From positions 79,371,193 through 79,435,192 of the forward strand of contig OX465579.1 in the NCBI GenBank assembly GCA_950022655.1: a stretch of DNA of 64,000 nt. The letters run 5' to 3'. The notes under the pieces were generated by a model. That model was not told where the DNA came from. It worked only from the letters and a program-made list of their open reading frames with translations, and made no database searches. The position numbers and the translations under genes were made by a program. Below are positions 48,301 to 61,900 of this stretch, piece after piece (positions within the stretch are counted from its first letter, which is position 1; each line of letters opens with the position of its first letter). This DNA comes from Alentia gelatinosa (Eukaryota; Annelida; Polychaeta; Phyllodocida; Polynoidae).

Positions 48301-49125
48301 ATCACATCATGCTTCGTGCCACTCAGGAGCATTCGATAGATAGGACCTTTTAGTCTTTATAGGACTGGCATCGTTTCTGATCCTCCGAATCAAAATACAC
48401 TAAAACTTTATATATTCCAGTCTCACCAGACAATGGCTAATTCGACGTAATCTTCCATTTCCTTCACAAATAATGAATGATAAACACAGTGATTAGGATT
48501 ATTGTTACTGCCACTGCTGGTTGGTCCTTTGAAGGTCCAGGCATCGGACGACATGGACTGAATAATAAACTATATAATTGCAATGAGTATTGTCTTTGCC
48601 GAAACGACGACGGTATATATATTATTTATATATATATCTATATGAGCATATATACATGTGTAATTTGTGAAAATATGAATTTCTTCTTGGACACACTCGT
48701 TTGGAATCCTCGTGGAGCACGTATCCGCGCGACATCGGGCGAGGAGTAGTTAAATGTAGCTGTCTCGAGGCTTGATCCCGGAGATCCCGGTTACTGGTAA
48801 CCGGCCGAGGCAATATCACACCACTGTCACAACAATCTAACCCCATTCCCCAAACGGACTTTATAAATATATAAGACACAAAACCACCTGCATACATCGA
48901 CACGCCTACTGTACGTAATGATTCCTATTTCTATTAGCTTATTCTATGAAAATTAAACAGTATTTCGTATAGTTCAAAACATGCGTAGAATCTACTCCAG
49001 GTTTGAGTTTACCGATGAAAAAAAAAACGGAAAGTGCTGGCATGAATATATCTGTATCCCCCTCCCGTAACTGGCCCCTCCTACCCCCGTTTCCTTCCTT
49101 CCCCTGTGGTCAGCTGCACTCTCTC
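45354..49125. other. Convergent intergenic region between the two cyclase genes
   Basis: 3.8 kb that must contain both 3' UTRs. An AATAAA lies near 47864 on the plus strand. Only short open frames without recognised domains occur; no long repeat was identified. 49003-49125 directly follows the gene B stop and includes a C-rich tract. Confidence 0.6.
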
Positions 49126-49923
49126 CTAAATGACATTCTCGTAGGAAATGAGAATCGGGTTGTTCTCTTGGTTGAGGCAGCAGAGCTTCTCCTCCTCCGG
49201 GGACAAGTTGATGGATTTGGTTTCGGGCGTGACGTCACCCACAATGCCCGGTAGCGCGTCACCAACCTCGCCACCAGGGGACTCCACCAGTGGCCAGCTG
49301 TCACACGACGTCTCCAATAGACGATCCGTCTCTCGGGGGCTGGTGGGCTCGCCTTCTCGCCTCCCTGTCCTGTCCACCACGATAGTGGGAAGTGCAATGT
49401 ACTCTCCTGCCACACCGCCCCCGTTCGTCGCGGCGGCATTTTCCACATTAGTATTCTTCGGGTTGCTCACCTGGTCGCCCTCCTGCTCCGACTCGGTGAA
49501 ATTGTTGAGCACAATGGTGCCACCTAGTGGTGGCGGCGTGTCCTGTTGTGCGCGCATCACGCTTCCGTTCGGCGTGCGCAGGTCGCGACTGCAGCGCCGC
49601 TCCTCGGAGACGCTGCGTCTTAGCTTGAAGCTGACGCCGCGGCCTTTGATGGGCTTTGTCTCCTCGGACATAAGGTCGTAGAAGGACCCTTCGGGCTGGG
49701 ACCGGTCGTCGAAGCTCATACGGCCTCGTGGCTCCTCGGTGCCGGTGAGCGTGCCTCGGCTCGTCGAACGGTAGGCGCTGTCGCGGCAGCTACAGGCCCG
49801 CTGCAGAGAGTCCGTCTTCTCCGTGAAGGGAGGCAGACGGGGGTGAATGAAGTAAGCCATCCGCTTCTCGCGTACTGATCGTACTTCGTCATTGAGCCAG
49901 TAGGTGAACATCTCGCCTTTCCC
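49126..49923 (-). CDS. Gene B last exon: end of cyclase fold plus long tail
   Basis: 798 nt after CTGTTGCAG, 265 codons and stop at 49126-49128. It begins [12 protein letters not shown], the end of the cyclase domain. About 250 residues follow that are rich in Ser, Arg, Glu, Pro and Gly, low in hydrophobics, probably disordered, and end SYENVI. Several Arg-Arg-x-Ser-like sites (LRRSVSEE near the middle) could be kinase targets; that is inference. A tail of this size also occurs in some insect Gyc32E-type cyclases. Confidence 0.9.
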   Translation of the reverse strand, partial: GKGEMFTYWLNDEVRSVREKRMAYFIHPRLPPFTEKTDSLQRACSCRDSAYRSTSRGTLTGTEEPRGRMSFDDRSQPEGSFYDLMSEETKPIKGRGVSFKLRRSVSEERRCSRDLRTPNGSVMRAQQDTPPPLGGTIVLNNFTESEQEGDQVSNPKNTNVENAAATNGGGVAGEYIALPTIVVDRTGRREGEPTSPRETDRLLETSCDSWPLVESPGGEVGDALPGIVGDVTPETKSINLSPEEEKLCCLNQENNPILISYENVI

Positions 49924-52900
49924 CTGCAACAGAACATGCTCATTAGTAATACCTCTACACCATATCAATTTTGATTATTAGTACCAGTATCTGACCTGGC
50001 GATCCAGGAGTGTGCGCAGAGATAACATGAAGAAGGTTTAGTCAAAGCTGGAAAAGGATATTCTGAGGTGTATCGATGCTCAGGGTCATTATTCATTCTC
50101 TGTAAGATATACGGAACTAGATGAGTAATGGCAAATGTGCAGGAGAGGAAACCTGTTTGTTGAAAGTTATGGGATTGTGACACCTCTAGAAATGGGCCCC
50201 TCTAGGCAGTGGATCAAGGGGCATCTGAGATCACAGCTTTTTTTGAGACTGTAGGGACCGGCTGGTCCACCGTGTACTGTACCTGAGAATCAAGTTACGT
50301 ACCTTCAGGGCGACGCGCCCACGAGACTCCAGAGTGTAGCCGCCGAGCTTCGTGAGGACCTGCTGGCAGGTCCCACTCAAATGGATCCTCAGAGCTGCGG
50401 GATCAAGCAGGCCAAAGGTCACAATTGCATTATTTATTATCATATTTATCATAGAGAGTGAGGCTCTCCCATCAAATATACACATAAGAGAATACGAGTG
50501 TGAGCAGATATGTATATTAGGTGATGGTAGTAAGGTAGAAATGGAAATAAGAAAATGATAAATTGTCTACGAGCAGCACGAAATATCTGATAGGAGAGTA
50601 AGCATAAAGATAGACATTATTATCAATTTTTTGCGCTATATATATTTCTAAATAGGTATTTCGGCTCTCAATATCTACAGATAAAGAAAGCTGCTTCGTA
50701 TGAGAGGGAGAATTTGTAGACACGACCAAGGTTTAACCATACGAACCTCTAAGTTGGAACACAGTGTAAACAGAGGTGGCGGCCAATCTATGTGAGACCA
50801 TGAGTGTGTATAAGTCTGTTTTATTCGTCAGGTGGCAGTACACTGCACGAAACTAACCCCTTTATTCATACATGCGGCATCGCGGCAGCGCACATAAAGG
50901 CTGTAAATTTACTGGTTTTCATTTGTATACACCTGTAATCAACACCAGCGTATGAGGCGTATACAAGACCGTTTCCTTTTGTATACGGATGCGTCTTGGC
51001 TGTATTTCACACCTGGCGTATGAGCGACATGTACACGCCGGGTGTATACATGTCGCGATAGAAAATAAAAAAGGCTCACCCCCACCCCTTTGTGTTTGTA
51101 CAGGTATAGGTGGCGTGGGGTAGGCAAGGGGTAGGCGGGCTTCTCTTCACGGCTGCTGTGATCCTGACTCCGACTCCATCACGTGTGAATGCGGCCGCCC
51201 GTCACGTGTGAATGCGGTCGGAGTTGGGAGCGAGGTCTTCAATGTTGGTATTTGAACAGACCTTGTGTTATATATACAGTACCCAAAGTATGACTACAGA
51301 AAAGTGGTGTTTTGAAAAGTAAAATCTATTTAAAAGACGTTAAAAAAAACTCCCAAAAAGCTGGGTTTATTATATGTATTCAATGAAAAGATAATAAAAA
51401 GGGTTTTAGAACAATTCTATAATAAAAATTGATAATATAAGATGCATTTTTCATATAATACAGACTTGGATGGTTAATGCAAAATAAAATATGCTACCAG
51501 CGGTGTCCCCAAGTGGCAGATATCGGAACTATTGGATAGTGGTGTAAATACAACAGAATCGGGCGTATATCTATGAATCAGGCGTATATATGAATCAGGC
51601 GCCTACAGATGAGGCGTATTCACACGGGGAATAGGACAACCTTGTATACGCAAAAGCATATCTATATACACCGTTCGCATATATATATGTAAAGTGGTTA
51701 GTTTCGTGCAGTGGTAGTGTTGTACTTCAGGATAGGTGGCAGCACATTAGTATTGATGTCGAGACTGCCGATTTTACAAGTTGGAAATGAAAACATGAAT
51801 TGCCATTGAGAAAATGACCTAAAACTGATATCTCTGATACCAGGATGGGACCTTTCATTGGATGCACCTCGAGGATATCAGCTATATTGTTCATCAATAT
51901 TCTATATCTTTGATCATCAAATTGTAGCAGAACAGAATATCGAAATCAAAGACTTTGTCAAAGGCAAACTCTGTATAGCACTTTGAGAATGTACAAGAAA
52001 TTCTGCGAAATTCATTTTATTGTCCCATCATATATATATATGTGTGGGATTAGGGCTATGCACACATTTTATAGTTTAGAAATACATGGCATTTTCTTAT
52101 GTTTTATATGAAAGTGAATCTATTCCCGATGATATTATTTTTGATATAATTTCAGTAACAATTCTTTTTACAACAAGATGTGTAGGGTATACATACTCCA
52201 CGCAGTAATAGATCATAGGATGAGAAAATGCCCTATTCGTAAATAAATAGTAACTATAAAGTAGCCCATACGTTCTCCATTGGACTCCATTCTTGATGCA
52301 GTGTTGACAGCATCCCCGAAGAGACAGTAACGTGGCATTGTAAGTCCTACAACGCCTGCCACCACCGACCCTGTAAGGACAATAACACTGGATGAAAAAA
52401 CATTGAAGACGATAGATACAAAACGCTCTTAAAAGTCCTGATTGAAGCATACATGAAACATAAGGCCGTTTCATTTACTAGAGGCACAATAGTGTCCCTT
52501 ATAGGGATTGAATAATTGAGAGTAGGAAATAAGCCGATCCTATATAAATCATAATAGCCAGAGGGTGATGATGTGACAATGCGAACAGGTCGGAAAGAAA
52601 GTTGTGATTGATGCTGGTGTGACACCTGGTAGTTGCTTTGGGAGATATTAACGTTGTCATGTATTTACAAATTGGAGCCTTGATAATGTGTCCATATCCA
52701 TGGCTGATTGTGCTTAGTTTTGATTGATTATAGTTTATGTATTTCACATCTTACCACTCTGTTGATTTCGACCAAGGAAATAAAGGAACAGGTAAGCAGT
52801 GTAGCTACTTGGTTCGAATTTGGAGTATAGCCAAAGTCTGCATAGTGCACTGTGCTTGTAAATCTAACTAAGGCCTCACCCCTTTCTCTTAACATTCCTA

Positions 52901-55900
52901 TAAAACCCACAACTACCCAGAGCACATTTGATTGTGTGAAATAGGAGCCTGTAAAGGACCCAACTGTAATGGGTTTGATGGTCCGAAAAAGGGATCACTC
53001 TAAATACAGTAGACCCCTCTACTCATATCACAGTATAGCAGGGCGCGGGAGGGTATGGTTTCTCAGGATACAGATCCGGCTTCTAAACGCCACCCACTCT
53101 GGCTAAAGCTTAGTATCTAAGGTCTAGTCACACTGTCCTGATACGATCATCGTGTGTTGTAGCTTCATCATCGATTCCAAGTCACACTGAATCAGCTACC
53201 CACAGGCAGCACACTTACATATGTAAACCCTATGCTAGAGTGTTTGAGGTAAAACTGATGATCAATAGTGCAAGTTCATATCTAGAAATATCTATTAAAT
53301 ATAAAGTCAGGAGTTATTGGCTTGTGATATTCTTTGTAGAAGCTTTGACTTATACATATCTCAATCTTTCGTCCAATGAAGTAAAATACCTTCTTAGCTT
53401 CTTGATTTTTAAGATATTATTTGATTCGTATTCACGAATATTTTATTATTTTTAATACATTGAGTTGATGAAAGGAAGAAATATCATGTTTGATTGACAA
53501 TGATGAAAATAAGGAAACACAATCATGCGGAGTGATGGTGAGAGAAAATGATAGCTAGTAAATGTATATGAGCAATGAAGTTTATAGAGTGAGAACAATA
53601 TAGTCTGACTGGGATATAGGTATTGGGAAGTTTGTTGAATGCACATGAGAATGTACAGTGGTATTTTGAAATGTAACATGGAAGGGGAGCTAGAGTGAAC
53701 TACAATGCCCCCATGTACGCCACGCCACGATTCTCATGCTCTAAAGGTATACCTTTCTATCTATATAAAGTAGGATTCATTATATATAGACATTTTCGAC
53801 GGGGAAAGTAGATGGTTTCTCAATAGCATACTATGTCTCCCATCAATCACAAACATCTGATGATGCCTGAACAATGCAGTGCATTACATCATATACCTGT
53901 GGTGCGATATAATCATCGCTACCATTTTAAGTGCGACCCAGCCTTAAGACCTACATTTTGCTGGAGCAGCTAGCCTGCTTCCTCTGCCGGCATTAACACG
54001 GACGCCACCTGGTGAGAGCTGCTGGAGGCTGATTAGCGGAGACATGCCTCTGGGGACGCCTTCTGCGTCCTATCACACACTGATCACCTGTGCCTTCTCG
54101 CCGCAGCATCTTCATGCTCTCAGTACGGCGCGGAGAGAGTATAATCGAACGGTGCACGTCTAGCGGGCTCAGGGGCTCAGGGGCTTAAAGCGCCCGCCTT
54201 CCTACTTACTAGCCGTTATTAGCCCGGGGAATCTGCAGAATTAGCTCCACCAAGTGTAGGACAAATTGAAGGCTTCTCAATGTATAGTTGGATTGGCGCC
54301 ATTTGCTGCCTGGTTGAAGTGCCTTTACAAATGTCTATCGCGCACTTCTCGAGGTAATACTGAGCAATGTACCTGGAAATCTTCTGATTACTATGCATGT
54401 TTCAGATGTTCCTCTCACACAGATATATCTCGGCAGCTAATTAGCTAGCGTAGTATTACTTTGCTTTTCACTTGGCATTGAACTAAAATCTAAAATAGTA
54501 GATCTTGTGCAAGAAGTAGAATTTATTTTTACTTTTTTGTTTGTTTTTATTTATCCTGGCGCATCTGCTAGGAAATGAGTCTCTGTCTTCGGTAGACTCC
54601 AGTGGCCAGTGGAGAATTTTGATTTCCAATAGTCCTAAGTTCTGGGAGAAATGTCAACATTGTTGGCAGGATACAATTAGAAATACAGTTTTTAGCAGAC
54701 AAATGATATGCAAAATGAAAACGATAATCAGTTAATAGTAATACTATGTTAAAATGTGTGGGTGGGGGTCACACTGGAATATCACAAGATTAAGTATACA
54801 TGTATATCACCCAGTTATCATGATATATGCCTCAGCCGCTGATAGTATTCTAGTTCCTTCTCACTTTTACCCCTCCCCCTACTCTAGAAAAGAGAGAAAC
54901 CCATTTCATTCCAACTAATATCTGTTCCCTTTTCCTTGACCACCTGCATGGGTATACCTCGTATGTAGCATATAGTTCTTCCCCTCTAAATCAAAGCCAA
55001 GATCAGAAGGGTGTTACAGATCTTCATAAAAAAATATTTTTACCTGCTTCTCGAAAAGGTAAACGTGAGTGCAGTCAGCATGTTGTTAAATACCAATTGG
55101 CGAATGTCTCACTTTCACTCACCAGGACTACATCACTGAGTGACCGTAGAATATTCACATGTCCCTCTGCATCACATGGCCACTGTCATTCTGGTATTTA
55201 GTGAGTTGTAAAATAGCGGTTTTATCATATCCAGGTATATAGTAATAAGGAGATATAGTGAGTGTGACTGAATTCATTTGTTCCTTGTTGTTTTTTGTTC
55301 GGAAATATTCACCGAGTTCTACGAACTCGGAGAATATTTCCGACCAAAACGGCTCGGAAGAGATTCCATTCAGTCACACTAACCATGTCTCCATATTACT
55401 GTACCTTATTATTCTATCTATTCTACTATGATTTTGAACGCATCGTCGATGGGTAGTGCCATATTGATGAAAATACTCAGATGTGATTTCTACAAACAGG
55501 GCTAGTGCGCCGAGTACTCGAATCAGACTTTACACATTTATTGTATATGCAACATATGAAATCCACGCCCAGACTGTAATATCCTCCTGCGGGAGGATGT
55601 ACGCCAAGCTCTGATATGCAATATCTGGCCATGATGAGACAACGGGTCGAGAGGTATACTGAAGTGCAAGAAATAAAATTGATTGGCCTACAACCGCTAC
55701 AACTGCTACAACAACTACGACAGACCGGCCATGTCCACATATAACCTTTTTGATAAGCTATTATCCGACATCTTGCCATCTGTGAATCATATTCCCGCCC
55801 ACTGAGTCATGGGATTTGTTTTCTTTTAGTTTACGCAATGTTATCGTCTCTGGTCAAACTAGACGACGAACAGAGACTGCATTCTCACCCAGGTATACTT

Positions 55901-58900
55901 AGAACGCATTATTTAGATGTCAACTAAATATTAGTTTTGAGATTTCGATCGTCATATGCAAGATATGTGACTACCCTAACGAATGCATTCATTGCTTCCG
56001 AGATGCTAAACTATCAGTAGGAGATATTACAAATAGTGTATTACCAGATCATGGCACGCAAGTTGCACGGTGAAAAGTCGTGGTCGCCTCTTTCCTGAAG
56101 GTCTTGGACTCTTACAACACAGCAGACCATTGCTTTCAGAATAAATTTCCCTTTGGAATGGCAAACGTCTGGGTAGCAATATGCTAGGTGACAAAGTTCT
56201 TGACACCAGTCTATGGGAAACATATATACGGATTTATGGCAAGGACAGATTTCATATAATCTGACGTCATAATAAGTGAAGAATCATAGGGTAAATCGAC
56301 TCTGGGCATACATGTACATATCGAAGTGACGATCCTCTATAGGCCTTCAGTTCAATCAATACTGCTTTCATCATGCTGAGTAGTATTTCTGCAAAGAGGG
56401 ACTGGAGCCGGTTGCTAAAAGCCACCTTGAAAATATTATTCCCTTATTCTAAGACTCGGTTTCTTAGTCAATATTTCCCCTAAGAATTTCTCGAAACCTA
56501 TTTGGGAATATGACCCAGTCGCTCTGTATAAATCAACAGGAGGAAAGTAATATGCCAGAGGCGAATTTCGTCCAATCAGAAATGTCCTTTACCTACTATG
56601 CCCAAAGGGAAATCTGACCAATCAAAAATGTCCATCCAGAATCCCTTCTCTCCACTACCCGCGGCTAGCTTTTCCGTTCAGAGGACGGACATTGACAGAA
56701 AACCCTGCGTAGGAAATTGCCTATTTAAGCATTTAGTTCATGCTGACCAGTTGGGGGAAAACGCAATAGTATGACTGGAATAACCTGTAGCTGTCTGTAG
56801 CCTAAGACATGCACCTCTTGCTTAGTCTGACCATTTGACTGGTGGCTATGTAGTCAAAGCACGTACGTCCCATCTTGCCTGGCCGAAGTTAGCGCGTAAC
56901 AGACCGGCTGTGCTTCTCCGAAACCATCAAAGCGCAGACATATTACGTCTTCCTGGATTACACTCTGTGAACCACTGTAATAGTTTTGCAGGGTCGAACT
57001 ATTTCTTGGATATGGCTTCGTGAATAGAGCCTCTAATATATTCAATTTTAAATTTGAGCGATTTGGATACTGCTCCATACAACCCAAGTCGCTGTTTGTA
57101 GAAGTTCTCACTTCCATAAATAACCAGCTACATTAGTCAGTAAAAATGACTCTATTCCTCATAAGTGAATACTTCGACTTTGTTTTCATCATGCATAATG
57201 TATCATTTCTATCGTGCAGATTCATGGCCGATGTCAGTAAGTTCTGCATATGTATTCTTCAATAGCTACCTCAAACTAAATTGTACTATTTCTTGTAGTC
57301 TCTAAATTTAAGGTAAATGTTATTTATAAAATGTTTATAGGTTGTAAGACGCTATTCAGAGAAACAACTATTCACCTAATACAAAGTGTCCATATAGAAC
57401 CTATAGGGTGTGTGTATCTTGTCTCCAACCTGAATAGAAAAAATACTTTCCATATTTCAGTTAATGCCTTTTAGGAGTGGAAGATAATGTAGCTAATATA
57501 GATGGAAAAAACAACACTAACCAGTATGGATGCCGATCCTCAGCTTGAGCACCTCCTCTGGTAGGTGTCGTATACGGAAGCTTTTTATAGCCATGAGCAG
57601 GTGCAGCGACATGGAGGCGATCTCACCAGCATGATTATCACCATTCCGGAGGGGTAGACCTGACACCACCATGTAGGCATCGCCGATAGTCTCTACTTTG
57701 TACACATCATAATTACGTATGATGGAGTCGAATAGTGTGTACAGGTCATTCAGCAAATCCACAACCTGTCAATATTAAGTAGATCGATTCGGATTATGAC
57801 ACAATGATTATCTTGGTTTATGATGATCTCCAAAGTAGAAAGAAAGTACAGGTGAGGAGAAGACCAGATGCAATAAAGATGGGTTGACTAGAGGACAATA
57901 GGCAGGGAAACATGAGTATTATGAGAATGGTATTAACAGTAACAATGCAAGTAACAGTTAGTCACGAATTAGTTTTGTGATCGGTATCAGATAAAAAGAC
58001 AATAATAGATTCGTAATACATTTGTCACAGGATTTTCTCAACCTATCGGTTTAGGGACCTTTTTTTATACTTCGCCAGTGAAACTCTTTATCGCAAATTT
58101 GGATTTAATTAAATTATTCTGTAGAACATTCTTCCTGTGTATTATAATTCCTCTATCTGCTTCTCCCTCAACGTGAAACGTTTTTCCTGGGTAGCAGGTG
58201 TAAGGGTAATAAGATTACATTTCTGTCACCGGCAGAATAAAGGCAGACACCACTTTAAACGTCCTTTAACCCAGAATCCCCTCCCACATCAGAATAAAAA
58301 CGAATGTGGGACTGGGAAGGCTCCTACTAAAACCATTGATTGGAATGTTGGGATACTTGAACAGAAAATCCAGAAGCTTATTAGATGGAGACACTTCGCG
58401 GCCGGTCCCATCTGGACTACTGAGGGACATGTTGAAAATATAATCATAGCCCCTGTAAGAAGGAGGGTGGGAGAGGGGGTGATGTAGACATCCATCAGGT
58501 AAAACATGATAAAAGTGTATGGATGAAGGCTGTTGTTAATGAATAATGGTTGGCAAAAAGAGAACGTAGTAAGTGGTCGATGGATAAATTGGTTACCCAT
58601 GGCCGTTGGTCAGGGGTGGTCATTGCTTCCCCTGGTGTTCCCCCCTCTCGCGCGACACGAGCGCCCCTCCTGCCCCCTAGCGGCTTTCACACATACTGCG
58701 CAGTCACGAGCGCGGCCACGCCATCGGTCCCGGTCTCACTTCTTCTCCAGCTGTACTGCAGTACACACCTACTCCAGTCTTTCTCGTCTTTTTGGCCACG
58801 TGCTCGCTGCCTTCACTCCACGAGTATAGGCCGGCACGTCCATTCTACCACGAGGAACAGGCATCACAAGTGAGAAGTCGAGGACAACATGGGTCCACCG

Positions 58901-61900
58901 AATACCCGCAGCAATCCCGTCGCTGGACCATCCCAAGGACCAGACACAGAAGGTACGGTCACGGACTCGAGGCAAACGGGTACGGAGCATGTGGCGTCGG
59001 TCTCCGACAACGGCTCGACCGTTAAGTCCTCGAGGATGACCGCCCTGGAGAACAAGATGGATACCATGATGGAGGCCATCAACAGGATGTCTCGCCAACG
59101 ATCCTCGTCCCGGGCTTCGAGGTCGAGGCCGCCGACGGAACCGACAGCCGTGGAGGCCGGACCAGGGAATGGGCGAAGGAGCAGACCGCACGGCTACCAC
59201 CACCGAGGCAGCTGCGGGAGCGGTTCGTGCCGGAGGATTTTCTACAAAGGGAGCTCGACCGTGAGGCCCTACGACACGACAGAACGGCTGGTAAGTTGGC
59301 CTCAGATTTGACCACCTCTCGTTTAATTTCCAAGCCGTTCATGTTTGTGGACCGTGAGGGGATATATACCCTCAGTCAGAAACTCGAGGTCAGGGGTACG
59401 CTGGGCCCCCTCGAGTACATCAGTGCTTTCCTGGCCCTCATGGAGGACGACCGTGCTACCCAGGAGTGCGACCGTAAGGATATGTATCGTCACCTCCATC
59501 AGGTCTCTGTGGACGCGCAGGCACGGCCGTGGGCCGGCGTGCGCCGTTGGTCTAACTTCATTTTTGACCAGGTGGAGGCAGGACGTATTTATTGGTCGGA
59601 TCATGTACGAATCCAGGATGAACGGGTTCGTCTGGCCATGACCCCTACGGGCGGGAACGGTTCAGGTCAAGGAGGAGAAAAGGCCGGAGGGCACGAGCTG
59701 CCATGCCGGGCCTACAACTCGGAGAGGGGGTGTCGGCAGCGCAACGGCCACCAGGAGCGGGGAATTAAGTGGTTACATGTGTGCTCCTTCTGCGACTCGG
59801 TCGGCAGGATGTGCACACACTCCATCCACGCCTGTAACCGCAAGCTGTCGTACGGCGTGGGGTACGACAGTACTCTGCCCACACCGACACCCACACCACA
59901 CCGGACGCACCAAGCCGGACACTCGGTTCGCGCCGCCGACACCAAAGCACTCCAACAACAAAGTTCAAAAAACGGACCGGACGCGCCCCGCGAGTGAGCG
60001 AGGCGCGTCGCTCGCCCCCCCCCGCCCAGTACGTCTGCACCACAGCGGAAGGGGGGCTCAAAGATCAAAGGGTGCATCAGGGGTTACGCAACACCCCACG
60101 TGTCAACAACACCTCCCGCCGGACACGTGGCGAACACAAAGGACGCTTACGACACGCCCACTGAATCCACTCCCAGTATTATCAGTGACAGCGTGCACAG
60201 CGAGCAATTGCCTCGGCAATTGCCCCGGGGAGGAATGGACACTGCCGCTCCGCCAGACTTCTCGGCCATAAGGGAGGTCTGTGAGACCGGTGTCCCCTCC
60301 CCCGGCATCCGGACGGACCCTGGGGCGTTCGCAGACCACAGGCGGGCCCACTGGCCGGACTTCGCCGGGCCCGGGCCGCCGGGACACGCATACATCTACT
60401 CGGAGGTGCGGCAAACCGGGCTGCCGAACGCACTGGGGGCACGGATCGAGCTCCCATCCCACCTCAACGTACCGGCCTGGGTACGTTACCTCGGGGAGGC
60501 ACCGGAGAGGAGGGAGCTACTGGACTTTGTGCGCTACGGGTTTCCTCTGGGGTACATCCCCGAGGACAAGCTGCTGGACGTACGGGCGCATGTGAGGGCG
60601 GTTTCAGCTTAACGATCACTGACGAAACGCCAACTCCAATCGGTCCTCGGCAAAATACTTCACGTGTCGAAGTGCATACGGCCGGCCCGGCCGTTCGTGA
60701 GTAAATTGCTTGAGGCCCTACGGAGGATGTCCGGCTTCTACGTGAATATCAACGCTGAGATGCGGCAGGACTTGCAATGGTTCCTCCGCTTCGCTGAGGG
60801 CTGGAACGGCCACGCCCTCATTCCTCGCGGCCCGCCTACCAAGTGTATCATCGTCGATGCGTGCCTCTCGGGCATCGGAGGTACAGACGGGAAGTACTCG
60901 TACTCCGGGCAGGTGTGCCCTGTCAGCGACCCCGTCGACTGTATCGCCGAGCTCGAGGCACTTAACACCATATTCGCGATGAATACGTTCCTCACCGACC
61001 GGGATCGAGGCACGCGGGTAGAAGTCTTCTGTGATAACCTGGGCACCGTCCAGGCACTCACATCCGGACGGGCCAGGAACTCAGTCCTTGCGGAGTGTGC
61101 CCGCCAAGCCTGGATGGTCCAGGCAAAATTACAGATCGACTTCATCTACACGCACGTTCCGGGGGCACTCAACACCGTGGCGGATGCCCTCAGCCGTGCT
61201 CACCTGACCTCGAGGGAATTTGACAAAGCGGCCACGTTCACCAAATTCCACTCCCTCACTGAAATTATGCCATGTACCCACACAGCATTTATTCCTGTTC
61301 TACGTCTCACATGCAGATCCGGCGCTACGCTGTCTCCAGACGAGGGCATCTGCTCGACAATCAGAGGCACGTGCCCCCAGAACGGTCGCGAACCAGCAGA
61401 GCGCCGTCGCGACCTACCTCGCGTTCTGCCGGCGGATGGGGGCCGACCCGCAGAGGCCCACGGTGAGCTTTACCATGGCGTACCTCGAATACGTCGCGGA
61501 CCACGCCCCCTCGCCGGCCACGGTCGCGAATCACCTCTCACACGTGCGGTCGCACCTGCGACTGACGGGAGGGGATGTCGCACCCACGGAGGACTTCCGG
61601 ATCAGGCGGGCCCTCGAGGCGATGCGGCGGAACAAGACCTATCAGCCCAACGTGAAACCACCAGTGCCGTTGGCCGTGATCCGGGCCGTCCTCGCGGCCC
61701 TTACGGACTCTCCAATTCACCTCGCTCTACGGGCCGCTATCCTGATCATTTATTACGCGGCTCTCAGGCAGAGCGAAGTGGCGCCCCCGACGGCCTCGGG
61801 GTACGACGCGGCGCGACACCTATCACGCCGGGATGTGGTGGTCGGCCGTCGACACGTGACCGTCCGGGTGAAAGCCGCCAAAAACATGCAGCACGTGGGG

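Noticed and set aside
49148..49681. 177-codon plus-strand open frame
   Set aside because: Antisense shadow of the gene B tail exon, which has a proper acceptor and joins the cyclase exons in phase.
53935..54240. GC-rich segment as a CpG-island promoter or exon
   Set aside because: No open frame, no recognisable exon of gene B and no promoter motif that I could support.
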